A stretch of DNA of 64,000 nt from JAGLOK01 sp963676355 (GTDB lineage: Bacteria > Bacillota > Clostridia > Christensenellales > UMGS416): assembly GCA_963676355.1 (NCBI GenBank), contig OY781093.1:930001-994000 (forward strand). Direction: 5' to 3'. The notes below the pieces were generated by a model. That model saw only the letters and a program-made list of their open reading frames with translations. It was not told the DNA's origin and did not search any database. Both the position numbers and the translations under genes were made by a program. Below are positions 25,688-34,362 of the stretch, piece by piece; positions within the stretch are counted from its first letter, which is position 1; each line of letters opens with the position of its first letter.

Positions 25688-28276
25688 TTATTTGCAATAG
25701 CATATTACCTTATTGGAAACAATATTGCTTATAATTTTTGCGCCATCCGGCTCAATTACCTTGATTATGTCATTGTATTTTTCTTCATCAGGAAGAATTT
25801 TGGTAAGTATGTTTTCGTTTGCATTTATTATTTCTTCATTAAAGAACACATCATCTTTTTCTGTAAATAGTGCGCAATAGAATATATTCTCTTCAACTAA
25901 ATCCTGAAAAAAGTGCGAACCATATGAAAGCTCAGGGGTCATTGAGCCGGTCTTAAACTCTTTTTCACAAAGCACCGAAATATTGCTTATCTCAGAAAAT
26001 GAAACAGGGATGCCAAGCGATGCTGTTGTTGTGCCCCATCTTCCGGGACCGATAGCCATTGTTGGAGCGTCGGAGTTTATGGTTCTTGTAATTTTGCCAA
26101 TTATTCTTGCAACCTGATATTTTTCGGATTCTTTAAGGGCAGTATATCCTTCTGGATCAATGCTTATTATTCTTTTTATATCTTGATAAATATTTCCGCC
26201 CATAAAATTTCCGGTTGAGCTAAATAGTGTTTTATCAATGGGTATATTCTCGGGAATATCTGTGGTAATTTTAATGCCTTTTGTTTGCAATGGTCTGCAC
26301 TGGAGAAGATTTATCACAAGTTTTCCGTTTTCGGTGAAATTTGCAGTAAACTCAATATCCACAGGATAGCCATATGCCTTTTGAATGGTTTGCATCATAT
26401 CATGCATGTTTTTAATAAAGTCAGTTTCATCTATCAGCTTTTCATATGTTAAAATCCAATACTTTTTGTTTTTTATTCCCAGCTCTTTTGTGAGCCTATT
26501 TGCTTCTATATCAGCTTGGGCAATCAGAGAAATATCGGTGTTGTAGTCTTCTTGCATAAGATCATTTTTTTCTACGGATATAAGCTCGTTTTTTTGCGTG
26601 TCAAGAACATCTGCATAATGTTGAGAGTATTGTTTTAAGTCTCCTTTGCCGTAAAGCATTTGTTTTTTGGGAAAATCAAGCGCCATAATTCTTGAATAAT
26701 CATTTTCAATTCTGTTGACAGCTCTAGTTCCAAGACCAAAAACCAGGCGCAAAAGTCCTTCTTTGGAGCTCATGTTTTTATCCCAAGTGTATGTGTTTTT
26801 AGAAAACCCAACACCCGCAAGGAACGGGTAGAAATATTGCTTATGATAGTCGCCTGACACTCTTTGCACAAGAAGAGCCATTTGTTCGTCTGTTTCCTCG
26901 AGGTTTCTTTTTTTGCGATAGGTAAGAGCGTCCTCTCCCATTGTACTTGAATATATTTTGCGAATGGCATCCTCAAGTGCTGTATAACGTTCTTCCAATG
27001 TGCCTTGGTTTACCAAGAAATAACTTTCATATTTCCCGGCGAACGCATTTCCATAGCTGTCTTCAAGCAAAGAGCTGGAGCGTACGATTATGGGGGCTTG
27101 ACCGAAATATTGAAGCATTCTTATAAGCTTTTCTTTAATTTCGGCAGTAAAGCAGCCAAGAAGCATCTTCTTTTTCAAAGCTTTTGCGGCCTCAAAGAAG
27201 TATTCTTTTTTACGATGTTTTTTATACAGTGGCCATAACTCGTTGTCGATAATATATGCATAAAATACATCAGAACCGATGTAATATGAATCGTGTGGCT
27301 CAAGAATGTTTGTCCACTTTTCCGGATCATCGTTTATGAGTATCTTTCGGGCGAGATTCATGCCAACAGCTTTTCCACCGATAAAACCACTGCTTATAAG
27401 CCTTGAGCCGATTTGAGAAAGATCCTCTAAATTCAGATGCTTTTCCGCTAACTTTAGCATTTTTTCTTCACGTCCGATTATTAGGTGAAGCATTTGGCTT
27501 AGAAGTTTTTCCGCTCGTTTGGTGGTCTTTTCACTTTTTTCATGGGAATGAACTAGGTCTGAAGCCTCTATTAGCATTCTGTCCCAACTGTCAAGGCTTC
27601 CACCTGCAAAATAGCTGCTTTGTTTTGCCAGTGATTTAAACAGTATTGCAGTGTCTGACGAACTTGTAAGCGGAAGCATATCAACACCGGATTTTAAGTG
27701 CGGAAGAAACATAGTTTTTGAGTAGCGTCCTTCTACTTTTTGAGGATGTATATAAATCGTGCTATCAATATTATATAAATCCAGAAGCACTTGTGTGCTT
27801 TCTCGTATGTCTGAAAACGAAGAGTGTGAGTGTTGGTTTCTTAGCAAAGAAAAATATGCAATGCTGTCTAACTTATAAAGATATTTGCTTGTTATCGAGA
27901 AAAAATGGCTTATCATAAGATCGCTTGCCCAAGCATCCAAAAGAGTTGACAAGCAGTCGAATATATAGAATGTGAGAACGCCTTCTGATTGGATTATGTT
28001 ATGTAGTGAGATTGTGAAATCTTCAAAGCCTTTTTTAGGATCAAGATTATATGTTTTTACACCCTTAATATCTTTTGCTAGATTTTCTCTGGCATCAAAA
28101 TTAATGTAGACAACTTCTCTTTTATCTTTGATGCTTTGCCTGGCAAACATTCGAGCATAAGCTTTATAGTCGGCTATGTTTTCTGTGTGCCACAAAACAT
28201 TATCTCCTAGTCGCAGGTGTTCGAGTATTAAATCAAGTCCGCTGTGACCTGTTTTTGCATAAGAAAACTGATTCAT
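25688..28276 (-). CDS. KaiC/RecA-like domain fused to a PPDK_N ATP-grasp
   Basis: An 862-residue fusion. Residues 1-220 look like a RecA/KaiC-type fold (TGHSGLDLILEHLRLGDNVLW, Walker B-like LTFYIFDCLSTLLDAW) but have no P-loop. From about 290 a pyruvate-phosphate-dikinase ATP-binding domain follows (GGKAVGMNLA, IIVRSSSLLEDSYGNAFAGKY, ALLVQRV, INLLQCRPLQTK), then a C-terminal region with IGPGRWGTTTASLGIP and GSHFFQDL. The phosphohistidine and PEP domains of true PEP synthase are missing, so it probably phosphorylates or senses something else. Similar C-termini occur in uncharacterised PPDK_N proteins. It lies 2 bases downstream of a 73-aa gene. It converges on the HD-GYP gene. Confidence 0.8.
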   Translation of the reverse strand: MNQFSYAKTGHSGLDLILEHLRLGDNVLWHTENIADYKAYARMFARQSIKDKREVVYINFDARENLAKDIKGVKTYNLDPKKGFEDFTISLHNIIQSEGVLTFYIFDCLSTLLDAWASDLMISHFFSITSKYLYKLDSIAYFSLLRNQHSHSSFSDIRESTQVLLDLYNIDSTIYIHPQKVEGRYSKTMFLPHLKSGVDMLPLTSSSDTAILFKSLAKQSSYFAGGSLDSWDRMLIEASDLVHSHEKSEKTTKRAEKLLSQMLHLIIGREEKMLKLAEKHLNLEDLSQIGSRLISSGFIGGKAVGMNLARKILINDDPEKWTNILEPHDSYYIGSDVFYAYIIDNELWPLYKKHRKKEYFFEAAKALKKKMLLGCFTAEIKEKLIRMLQYFGQAPIIVRSSSLLEDSYGNAFAGKYESYFLVNQGTLEERYTALEDAIRKIYSSTMGEDALTYRKKRNLEETDEQMALLVQRVSGDYHKQYFYPFLAGVGFSKNTYTWDKNMSSKEGLLRLVFGLGTRAVNRIENDYSRIMALDFPKKQMLYGKGDLKQYSQHYADVLDTQKNELISVEKNDLMQEDYNTDISLIAQADIEANRLTKELGIKNKKYWILTYEKLIDETDFIKNMHDMMQTIQKAYGYPVDIEFTANFTENGKLVINLLQCRPLQTKGIKITTDIPENIPIDKTLFSSTGNFMGGNIYQDIKRIISIDPEGYTALKESEKYQVARIIGKITRTINSDAPTMAIGPGRWGTTTASLGIPVSFSEISNISVLCEKEFKTGSMTPELSYGSHFFQDLVEENIFYCALFTEKDDVFFNEEIINANENILTKILPDEEKYNDIIKVIEPDGAKIISNIVSNKVICYCK

Positions 28277-28278
28277 TT

Positions 28279-28500
28279 TTAGCCGCCGTTTCTAGTTTTT
28301 TCATATTGATTGATAAAGTCATTAATTGTCATATCGGACACTATATAGCCAATATATTCAATAGGTATATAAGCTATTTTTTTAAATTTTATGCATGACT
28401 TGCCTATATTAGGCTTTGAGTTAATTTTTTCATCTTCATTAAGTAGCGGTGAAAGGGAATCAATGTATCCGTCAACAGTTTCTTCATTGCTGTGCGCCAT
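28279..28500 (-). CDS. Shortened DUF1801-like protein
   Basis: A 73-residue protein. Its start (ETVDGYIDSLS) resembles the start of DUF1801/YdhG proteins, and its end (NIGKSCIKFKKIAYIPIEY...DFINQYEK) resembles their C-terminus (GKSCLRF...IGE...FI..YE). The central part, about half of a usual 110-140-residue member, is absent in frame. It could be a natural mini-form or a decayed gene. A good AAGAAGGTG ribosome site precedes the ATG, and the fusion gene starts 2 bases after its stop, so it is probably still translated. The family assignment is from memory of the motif. Confidence 0.55.
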   Translation of the reverse strand: MAHSNEETVDGYIDSLSPLLNEDEKINSKPNIGKSCIKFKKIAYIPIEYIGYIVSDMTINDFINQYEKTRNGG

Positions 28501-28631
28501 TTTTTCACCTTCTTATTATTAATTTGTATATTATTAGTATATCAGTTTTATGTTTTCATTCAAATTAATTATGCTATTGTGATAAAATTGTCCTTATAAT
28601 ATTATAAAATCTTATTTTCGGAGGAATATAT

Positions 28632-29390
28632 ATGGCTTTACTTAACATCAGAGTGCGTTCAAAGATAATGGTGCTATGTACAAATGTCACAGTTATAATG
28701 CCCGAGCGCAGAGAATATAAAAAGCCGCTTAAAGTGTTGTGGCTTTTGCATGGATTCAGCGATGATGACAGTGCGTGGACACGAAGGACGAGCATTGAAA
28801 GATATGTGGAGGATAAAAACCTTTGCGTTGTGATGCCCGCGGTGGATCACAGCTTTTATTCGGACATGATCTACGGAAACAAATATTTTACTTATATGAC
28901 TGACGAGCTTCCAAAGTATCTTAGTTCAATGCTTAACATTAGCACAAAAAAAGAGGATAATTTTATAGCTGGGCTGTCAATGGGCGGATATGGTGCTTTT
29001 AAAATTGCGCTCAACCAGCCAGAGCGTTTTGCGGCGGCTGCCAGCTTTTCTGGCGTTCTTGATTTGCTTGATTTTTATAAAAGCAAAAAGCAATATGATG
29101 ATATTTTTTTGCAACACGCTAAGATGATATTTGGCAGCGAGGATGAGTTTGAAGGAAGCAGCAGCGATTTGATGCACATGGCGGAGATAAATAAAGATAA
29201 AAAGGATATGCCAAGGCTTTATATGTGCTGCGGGAAAAACGATTTTTTATATCCTATGAACGTGAAATATCACAATCATTTAAATGCTATCAATGTTCCT
29301 GTGACATATGAAGAAGACGAAGGTTTTGAGCACACATGGGATTATTGGGATATAAAAATAAGAAAAGCAATGGAGTGGATGGGACTATAG
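28632..29390 (+). CDS. Alpha/beta-hydrolase esterase (esterase D/tributyrin type)
   Basis: A 252-residue cytoplasmic esterase. Motifs are LWLLHGFSDDDSAWTR (oxyanion loop), nucleophile elbow GLSMGGYGAF (Ser in GLSMG), a late Asp in CGKNDFLYP and the catalytic His in EHTWDYWD. It matches the putative esterase/EstA family acting on short-chain acyl esters, including some sugar or wall esters. No signal peptide. A GGAGG ribosome site precedes the ATG. It diverges from the small DUF1801-like gene. The substrate cannot be inferred. Confidence 0.88.
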   Translation: MALLNIRVRSKIMVLCTNVTVIMPERREYKKPLKVLWLLHGFSDDDSAWTRRTSIERYVEDKNLCVVMPAVDHSFYSDMIYGNKYFTYMTDELPKYLSSMLNISTKKEDNFIAGLSMGGYGAFKIALNQPERFAAAASFSGVLDLLDFYKSKKQYDDIFLQHAKMIFGSEDEFEGSSSDLMHMAEINKDKKDMPRLYMCCGKNDFLYPMNVKYHNHLNAINVPVTYEEDEGFEHTWDYWDIKIRKAMEWMGL

Positions 29391-29478
29391 TCGATTCATA
29401 GAATATTCACAGATATATGAAACCCTCAACAAACGGGCAAATTATTATGTTATTAAGACATAATATCGGGGGTGTGCT

Positions 29479-31419
29479 ATGAAAACCAAAGTAAAAGAAA
29501 ATTTACCAATTGCATTTATACTTATTATTGCGGCTTTTTTATATATTTTCAGGATTTGGACGGAAGGATATGCAAATTCGTACTATGCCGCGGGCGTATA
29601 CTCAATGGGACAGAACCTACATGCTTTCTTTTTTAATTCACTGGACAGTGTTGGATATGTGACCATTGATAAACCACCACTCGGATTCTGGATACAGGTG
29701 CTGTTTACAAAAGTGTTTGGATTTAGCGGAGGAGTTTTGGTACTTCCTGAGGCAATTAGCGGCGTAGTTTCGGTTTTTCTAATATATAGGATTGTAAAAA
29801 AGAGGTTCAATAAAGCAGCCGGACTCGTCTCGGCTGCTGTTTTAGCACTGACTCCTATTTTTGCTGCTGTTATGCGTAACAATACAATTGACGGAATATT
29901 GATTTTGTTATTAGTGTTGGCGGCAGACCAAGTTCTTAAAGCAGTAGAAAAATCAAGCGGAAAACACTTGGTTTTTGCAGGCATATTAATAGGGCTTGGT
30001 TTTAACGTTAAAATGCTGCAAGCGTTTATGATCATTCCGGCGGTATATCTTGTCTATCTTATTTTTTCAAAGCAGAAGCTGGCAAAAAAGATACTGTATT
30101 GTGCTTTGTCAGCACTAATTCTTATAGTGATTTCCATGTCGTGGGTAGTAGTTGTAGACTTGGTGGATGAAGACAGCAGACCTTATGTAGGCTCGAGTGA
30201 TACAAACTCTGCGGTGGAGCTTGTCTTTGGACATAATGGTGTTAGTAGATTTCTTGGAAGAGGGGGAGCAACCTCTGTAAATCGGCAAGATGATGGGGCA
30301 CAAAACATTCAAAGACCGCCGCTTGCCAATAATCAAGATGATGGTTTGTTGCCTGATGGGCGAGACGGCTATAGACGTCCGCCACAGTTAAGGAATGATA
30401 TAAACCAAACAGGTGACGATCTTCAATATGGCAATGTGGCTAATCAGAAGCAGGGAGGCATCTCGGGTGAAGCGGGAGAGACTTCTTTTTTAAGGCTATT
30501 TAATGATAAAAATGCGGGACAGATATCTTGGTTTTTGATGCCAGCTCTGATTATGTCCGCAGCTGCGTTAATTATGGTATTCATAAAAAAGTACAGAAAT
30601 GATGAGAAGTTCCCGACATTTTTCCTATTTTCAATGTGGGTCATTCCGATGTATATATACTTTAGTTTTGCAGAAGGTATAACCCACAGATATTACTTTG
30701 CAATGCTTGGACCGGGAATAGCTGCATTAATGGGGATTGGGTACTATTATCTTTCTAAAATAAAAAAAACAGCAATAATCCCTATAGTATTTGCATTAAT
30801 TGCAGCAGTGCAAATTTATATACACAGATTATATGCTGATTGGGCGCAATGGCTTGCTTACATATGCATTGGAATCTTTGCGATTTGTCTTGTGGTTATG
30901 ATAATCATGGTAGCTAAAAAATCAAAACCAAAACTGATTGCAGCACTTATGTGTGTGCTTATTATAATGCCTGGGGTTTGGGCGGCATCTCCTGCAATAT
31001 ACAATGATAATTCACAACTGCCAATTGCAGGCCCTGAACTTATTAATCAACGCGGTAGCTTTGACAATACAAAAAGGCTTGATGGTGTCATAAATTATCT
31101 TGAAGAAAACAGAAATGGCGCGACATTTCTTGCTATGACTGAAAGCTCCATGCAGGATGGTGCAGAGCTTATTCTTCAGTCGGGAGAGGCTGTGATGGTG
31201 CTTGGTGGCTTTAATGGAGGAGATTCAACTGCGACTTTAGAAGAGTTTATCCAAATGGTTAGGGATAATGAAGTAGTTTATGCTGTGCTTTCACAAAATA
31301 ATAATCAGAAATCCAATCAAGAGATATATCAATGGATAGTTCAAAATGCAAAGATAATCCCTCCTAGACTCTATGGAGGTATGGTAGGCAATCTAACTGT
31401 ATACTATTTAGGCAAATAG
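29479..31419 (+). CDS. GT39-family (PMT-like) membrane glycosyltransferase
   Basis: A 646-residue multi-pass transferase of the ArnT/PMT/YkcB type, which uses a polyprenyl-phosphate sugar. The first outer loop has YAAGVYSMGQN and TIDKPPLGFW, matching the acidic/KPP motif of the family, and later helices include FNVKMLQAF. A hydrophilic insert rich in Asn, Gln, Asp and Gly (about residues 258-335) breaks the helix pattern before the C-terminal half. The last 130 residues are a soluble extracytoplasmic domain. GGGGG ribosome site. The substrate is probably a wall or membrane glycan; the neighbours do not specify it. Confidence 0.85.
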   Translation: MKTKVKENLPIAFILIIAAFLYIFRIWTEGYANSYYAAGVYSMGQNLHAFFFNSLDSVGYVTIDKPPLGFWIQVLFTKVFGFSGGVLVLPEAISGVVSVFLIYRIVKKRFNKAAGLVSAAVLALTPIFAAVMRNNTIDGILILLLVLAADQVLKAVEKSSGKHLVFAGILIGLGFNVKMLQAFMIIPAVYLVYLIFSKQKLAKKILYCALSALILIVISMSWVVVVDLVDEDSRPYVGSSDTNSAVELVFGHNGVSRFLGRGGATSVNRQDDGAQNIQRPPLANNQDDGLLPDGRDGYRRPPQLRNDINQTGDDLQYGNVANQKQGGISGEAGETSFLRLFNDKNAGQISWFLMPALIMSAAALIMVFIKKYRNDEKFPTFFLFSMWVIPMYIYFSFAEGITHRYYFAMLGPGIAALMGIGYYYLSKIKKTAIIPIVFALIAAVQIYIHRLYADWAQWLAYICIGIFAICLVVMIIMVAKKSKPKLIAALMCVLIIMPGVWAASPAIYNDNSQLPIAGPELINQRGSFDNTKRLDGVINYLEENRNGATFLAMTESSMQDGAELILQSGEAVMVLGGFNGGDSTATLEEFIQMVRDNEVVYAVLSQNNNQKSNQEIYQWIVQNAKIIPPRLYGGMVGNLTVYYLGK

Positions 31420-31555
31420 TATATATAAAATTATGCAAAATAAACCTTCAAGTCACATTTAGATGAACAAATATCCTAAGGTTTAATATTAGACTTTGAT
31501 TATTATGCAGATTGTTGTATATTAGTTGAGAAGAATTTTAGATATTGGGGTAAAA

Positions 31556-33145
31556 ATGATACAAGTATCAAATGTTAGTTTGAATTTTAGCGGCAAGAAC
31601 TTATTTTCAGGAGTGGATATAAAATTTTCTCCGGGAAACTGCTATGGAATAATCGGTGCAAACGGTGCAGGCAAATCTACTTTTTTAAAGATACTCTCAG
31701 GTGAGCTTGAGCCAACTACGGGAACTGTCAGCATCCCAAAAAAGACAAGGATATCTGTGCTTGAACAGAATCACTACGCTTATGATGATTTTACAGTATT
31801 GGATACTGTAATAATGGGCAATTCTAGGCTTTATGAAGTAATGAAGCAAAAGGATGCATTATATGAGAAGGCGGATTTTTCTGAGGAAGATGGTATATTG
31901 GTATCTGAACTTGAAGGAGAGTTTACAAAGCTTAATGGCTGGGAAGCTGAAACGGAAGCTTCAAAGCTTTTGCAGGGATTGAATCTTAGCCTTGATATTC
32001 TTGAAAGCGACATGAAAACTTTAGGTGGAAGTGAGAAGATCAAAGTGCTCCTTGCACAGGCTTTATTTGGCGAACCAGACGTAGTTTTGCTGGATGAGCC
32101 TACAAACCATGTGGATGTCGAATCGGTTAACTGGATGGAAGAATTCCTTATCGAGTATCCGGGCACAGTAATTGTTGTATCTCATGACAGGCACTTTTTA
32201 AATAATGTATGCACACATATAGTGGATATTGATTTTACCAGAGTAAAGCTATATACGGGTAACTATGAGTTTTGGTATGAATCTAGCCAGCTAATGCGGC
32301 AGATGAATCGCGACCAAGCTAAAAAGAGCGAGGAGAAAATAAAAGAGCTGCAAAAATTTATCGCAAGGTTTTCAGCGAACAAATCAAAATCAAAACAAGC
32401 GACTTCAAGGAAAAAGCTTATTGAAAAGCTTACGGTGGATGAGCTTCCAGCATCATCGCGAAGATATCCCTTTGTAGGGTTTACTGTTGATAGACAGCTG
32501 GGCAAGGAAGTACTAACTGTTGAGGGTATAAGCAAGACTATTGACGGTGAGAAAATTTTGAACAATGTTTCGTTTGTGGTAGGCAGGGAAGACAAGATAG
32601 CATTTGTTGGAGAACATGAGCTTGCAAACACCACACTTTTTAAAATATTAATGGAAGAGATTGAGCCAGATGAAGGAACTTTTAAATGGGGAGTTAGTAC
32701 GTCTAGGTCATATTTCCCATTAGATAATACAGATTTTTTCAGAGACTCTGAATTTGATATAATAAATTGGTTAAAACAATACTCTAGCGATACTACAGAT
32801 ACATATCTTAGAGGCTTCTTGGGAAGGATGCTCTTTTCGGGAGATGATGTATTTAAGTCTGTGAAGGTATTATCTGGTGGTGAGAAGGTGCGCTGCATGC
32901 TATCTCGCATGATGATGTATGGCTCAAATGTGCTTGTGGTGGATCAGCCGACAAACCATTTGGATTTAGAGTCGATAACCGCTGTGAATAACGGCTTGAT
33001 TGATTTTAAGGGCGTTGTGTTGCTGTCATCTCATGATCACCAGTTTATACAGACTACAGCGAATCGTATTATAGAACTCACATCCGGCGGCATAAAAGAC
33101 AAAGTCATTACATATGATGAATTTATTGAGCAAGGTGAGCTGTGA
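31556..33145 (+). CDS. ABC-F ATPase, YbiT-like, with degenerate second site
   Basis: A 529-residue soluble ABC-F protein, a ribosome-binding translation factor family with no membrane domain. NBD1 is intact: GANGAGKST (34-42), GGSEK signature, LLDEPTNH. The linker (about 240-310) is lysine-rich. NBD2 has signature LSGGEK but its Walker A is GEHELANTT (Asn358 where the Lys should be) and its Walker B is VVDQPTNH (Gln464 for the catalytic Glu). I choose ATG 31556 (MIQVSNVSLNF) after TTGGGG. A TTG at 31526 adds ten unlikely residues. The upstream gap has a TAAACCTT/AAGGTTTA inverted repeat (31441-31485) that may shape its leader. Confidence 0.9.
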   Translation: MIQVSNVSLNFSGKNLFSGVDIKFSPGNCYGIIGANGAGKSTFLKILSGELEPTTGTVSIPKKTRISVLEQNHYAYDDFTVLDTVIMGNSRLYEVMKQKDALYEKADFSEEDGILVSELEGEFTKLNGWEAETEASKLLQGLNLSLDILESDMKTLGGSEKIKVLLAQALFGEPDVVLLDEPTNHVDVESVNWMEEFLIEYPGTVIVVSHDRHFLNNVCTHIVDIDFTRVKLYTGNYEFWYESSQLMRQMNRDQAKKSEEKIKELQKFIARFSANKSKSKQATSRKKLIEKLTVDELPASSRRYPFVGFTVDRQLGKEVLTVEGISKTIDGEKILNNVSFVVGREDKIAFVGEHELANTTLFKILMEEIEPDEGTFKWGVSTSRSYFPLDNTDFFRDSEFDIINWLKQYSSDTTDTYLRGFLGRMLFSGDDVFKSVKVLSGGEKVRCMLSRMMMYGSNVLVVDQPTNHLDLESITAVNNGLIDFKGVVLLSSHDHQFIQTTANRIIELTSGGIKDKVITYDEFIEQGEL

Positions 33146-33312
33146 TAAAATAGTGTATGAACTAGAAATCATTATGCTTTAGGTGATATAGTATTTTTTG
33201 AAAGTGATGTTACGTTTACACTGTTAGCTAACACATTAGATGGAGTGTGGGAGTAAATAAGCAAACTACTAGATATCGTTGCACCAAGATAAATTGTTTT
33301 TAGGAGAGCAAT

Positions 33313-33645
33313 ATGAACATTCAGATTTTCGGGAAAAAGAAATGTTTTGACACAAAGAAGGCTGAGCGCTACTTTAAAGAGCGCAGGATTAAATATCAGT
33401 ATGCAGACATACTGGACAAGGGATTAAGCAAGGGAGAGCTCAGAAGTGTTTCTCAGGCCTTGGGAGGCTTGGAAAATGTTGTGGATAGCGAGGGCAAAGA
33501 TTTTTACGAAATTCAGTATATAGGCAAAGAGCAATGGCAGGACAAACTTCAGGACACGCCGAAACTATACAAAACTCCAATTGTTAGAAATGGAAAACAA
33601 GCCACGATTGGATATAAGCCAGATGTCTGGAAAAATTGGGAGTAA
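33313..33645 (+). CDS. ArsC/Spx-family thioredoxin-fold protein
   Basis: A 110-residue thioredoxin-like protein of the ArsC/Spx/YffB family. It begins MNIQIFGKKKCFDTKKAERYF, with a single Cys in the CxxT-type position where Spx has CxxC; KTPIVRNG is the conserved cis-proline segment. This fits a redox or stress-linked member, not a proven arsenate reductase. Ribosome site AGGAG. A 12-base perfect palindrome (TGTTAGCTAACA, 33222-33233) lies about 80 bases upstream. It is followed 25 bases later by the YdeI-like gene. Confidence 0.85.
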   Translation: MNIQIFGKKKCFDTKKAERYFKERRIKYQYADILDKGLSKGELRSVSQALGGLENVVDSEGKDFYEIQYIGKEQWQDKLQDTPKLYKTPIVRNGKQATIGYKPDVWKNWE

Positions 33646-33670
33646 GATTTAGCTTTTGTGAGGTAAGGCC

Positions 33671-34231
33671 ATGTATGAACAGATGACTTTTTCTTCAGGG
33701 GCGGATTTTAGAAGCTGGCTTGAAGAAAATCATGATAAGTGTGATGGATTATGGCTTGTATTTGGAAAAACAGATGAGCTTGTAACATTAAGCTATGATG
33801 ATGCTTTAATTGAGGCTCTGTGCTATGGATGGATTGACGGTCAGGTGAAGCGAATTGATGAGGTTAAATACATCAGAAAGTTTACACCGAGAAGAATTAG
33901 AAGCAATTGGTCCCAAAGAAATAAAAAAATTGTGGCCGAGCTTATAGCAAAACAGCTTGTGATGCCTTCGGGACTTAAAGCAATTGAACGCGCAAAAAGA
34001 GAAGGTGTGTGGAACGACGGCGAAGAGTTGGGGGCTACAGATGAAGAAATATTGGCATTCGCTGAAAAATTTAAAGACATTCAGCCTGCCTTTGATAATT
34101 TCATGATGATGCCTCGTTCTGTGAGAAAAACTTATACATTGTTTTATATGGATGCAAAAAGGGATAAAACAAAGATTAATCGTCTTAAAAAGATTGTGGA
34201 TAGGCTAAATAAAAATCTTAAGCCGATGTGA
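33671..34231 (+). CDS. YdeI/OmpD-associated family protein
   Basis: A 186-residue soluble protein of the YdeI/OmpD-associated family. Characteristic stretches are FRSWLEENHDKCDGLWLVF, ALIEALCYGWIDGQVKRID, FTPRRIRSNWSQRNKK and the C-terminal alpha-helical FDNFMMMPRSVRKTY. Members have been linked to bacteriocin or antimicrobial-peptide tolerance, but the biochemistry is unknown. It has an AGGTAAGG ribosome region. It lies just after the ArsC/Spx-like gene and before a shared terminator, so the two form a small stress-type pair. Confidence 0.85.
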   Translation: MYEQMTFSSGADFRSWLEENHDKCDGLWLVFGKTDELVTLSYDDALIEALCYGWIDGQVKRIDEVKYIRKFTPRRIRSNWSQRNKKIVAELIAKQLVMPSGLKAIERAKREGVWNDGEELGATDEEILAFAEKFKDIQPAFDNFMMMPRSVRKTYTLFYMDAKRDKTKINRLKKIVDRLNKNLKPM

Positions 34232-34265
34232 GTATCCATTGAAAATAATCAAATAAATAAAAAGT

Positions 34266-34291
34266 AAGCTCATTTCATTTGAAATGAGCTT
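34266..34291. terminator. Hairpin between YdeI-like and RsgI-like genes
   Basis: AAGCTCATTTC (34266-34276), loop ATTT and GAAATGAGCTT (34281-34291): 11 perfect pairs between convergent genes. Short T and A runs flank it, so it probably terminates in both directions. Confidence 0.6.
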
Positions 34292-34362
34292 TAAAAAATA
34301 ACCCGTAATTAATGCATTACAAACAACCGTTAGGTTGGGAGTACAAATTTAGTGTGCCTCAC

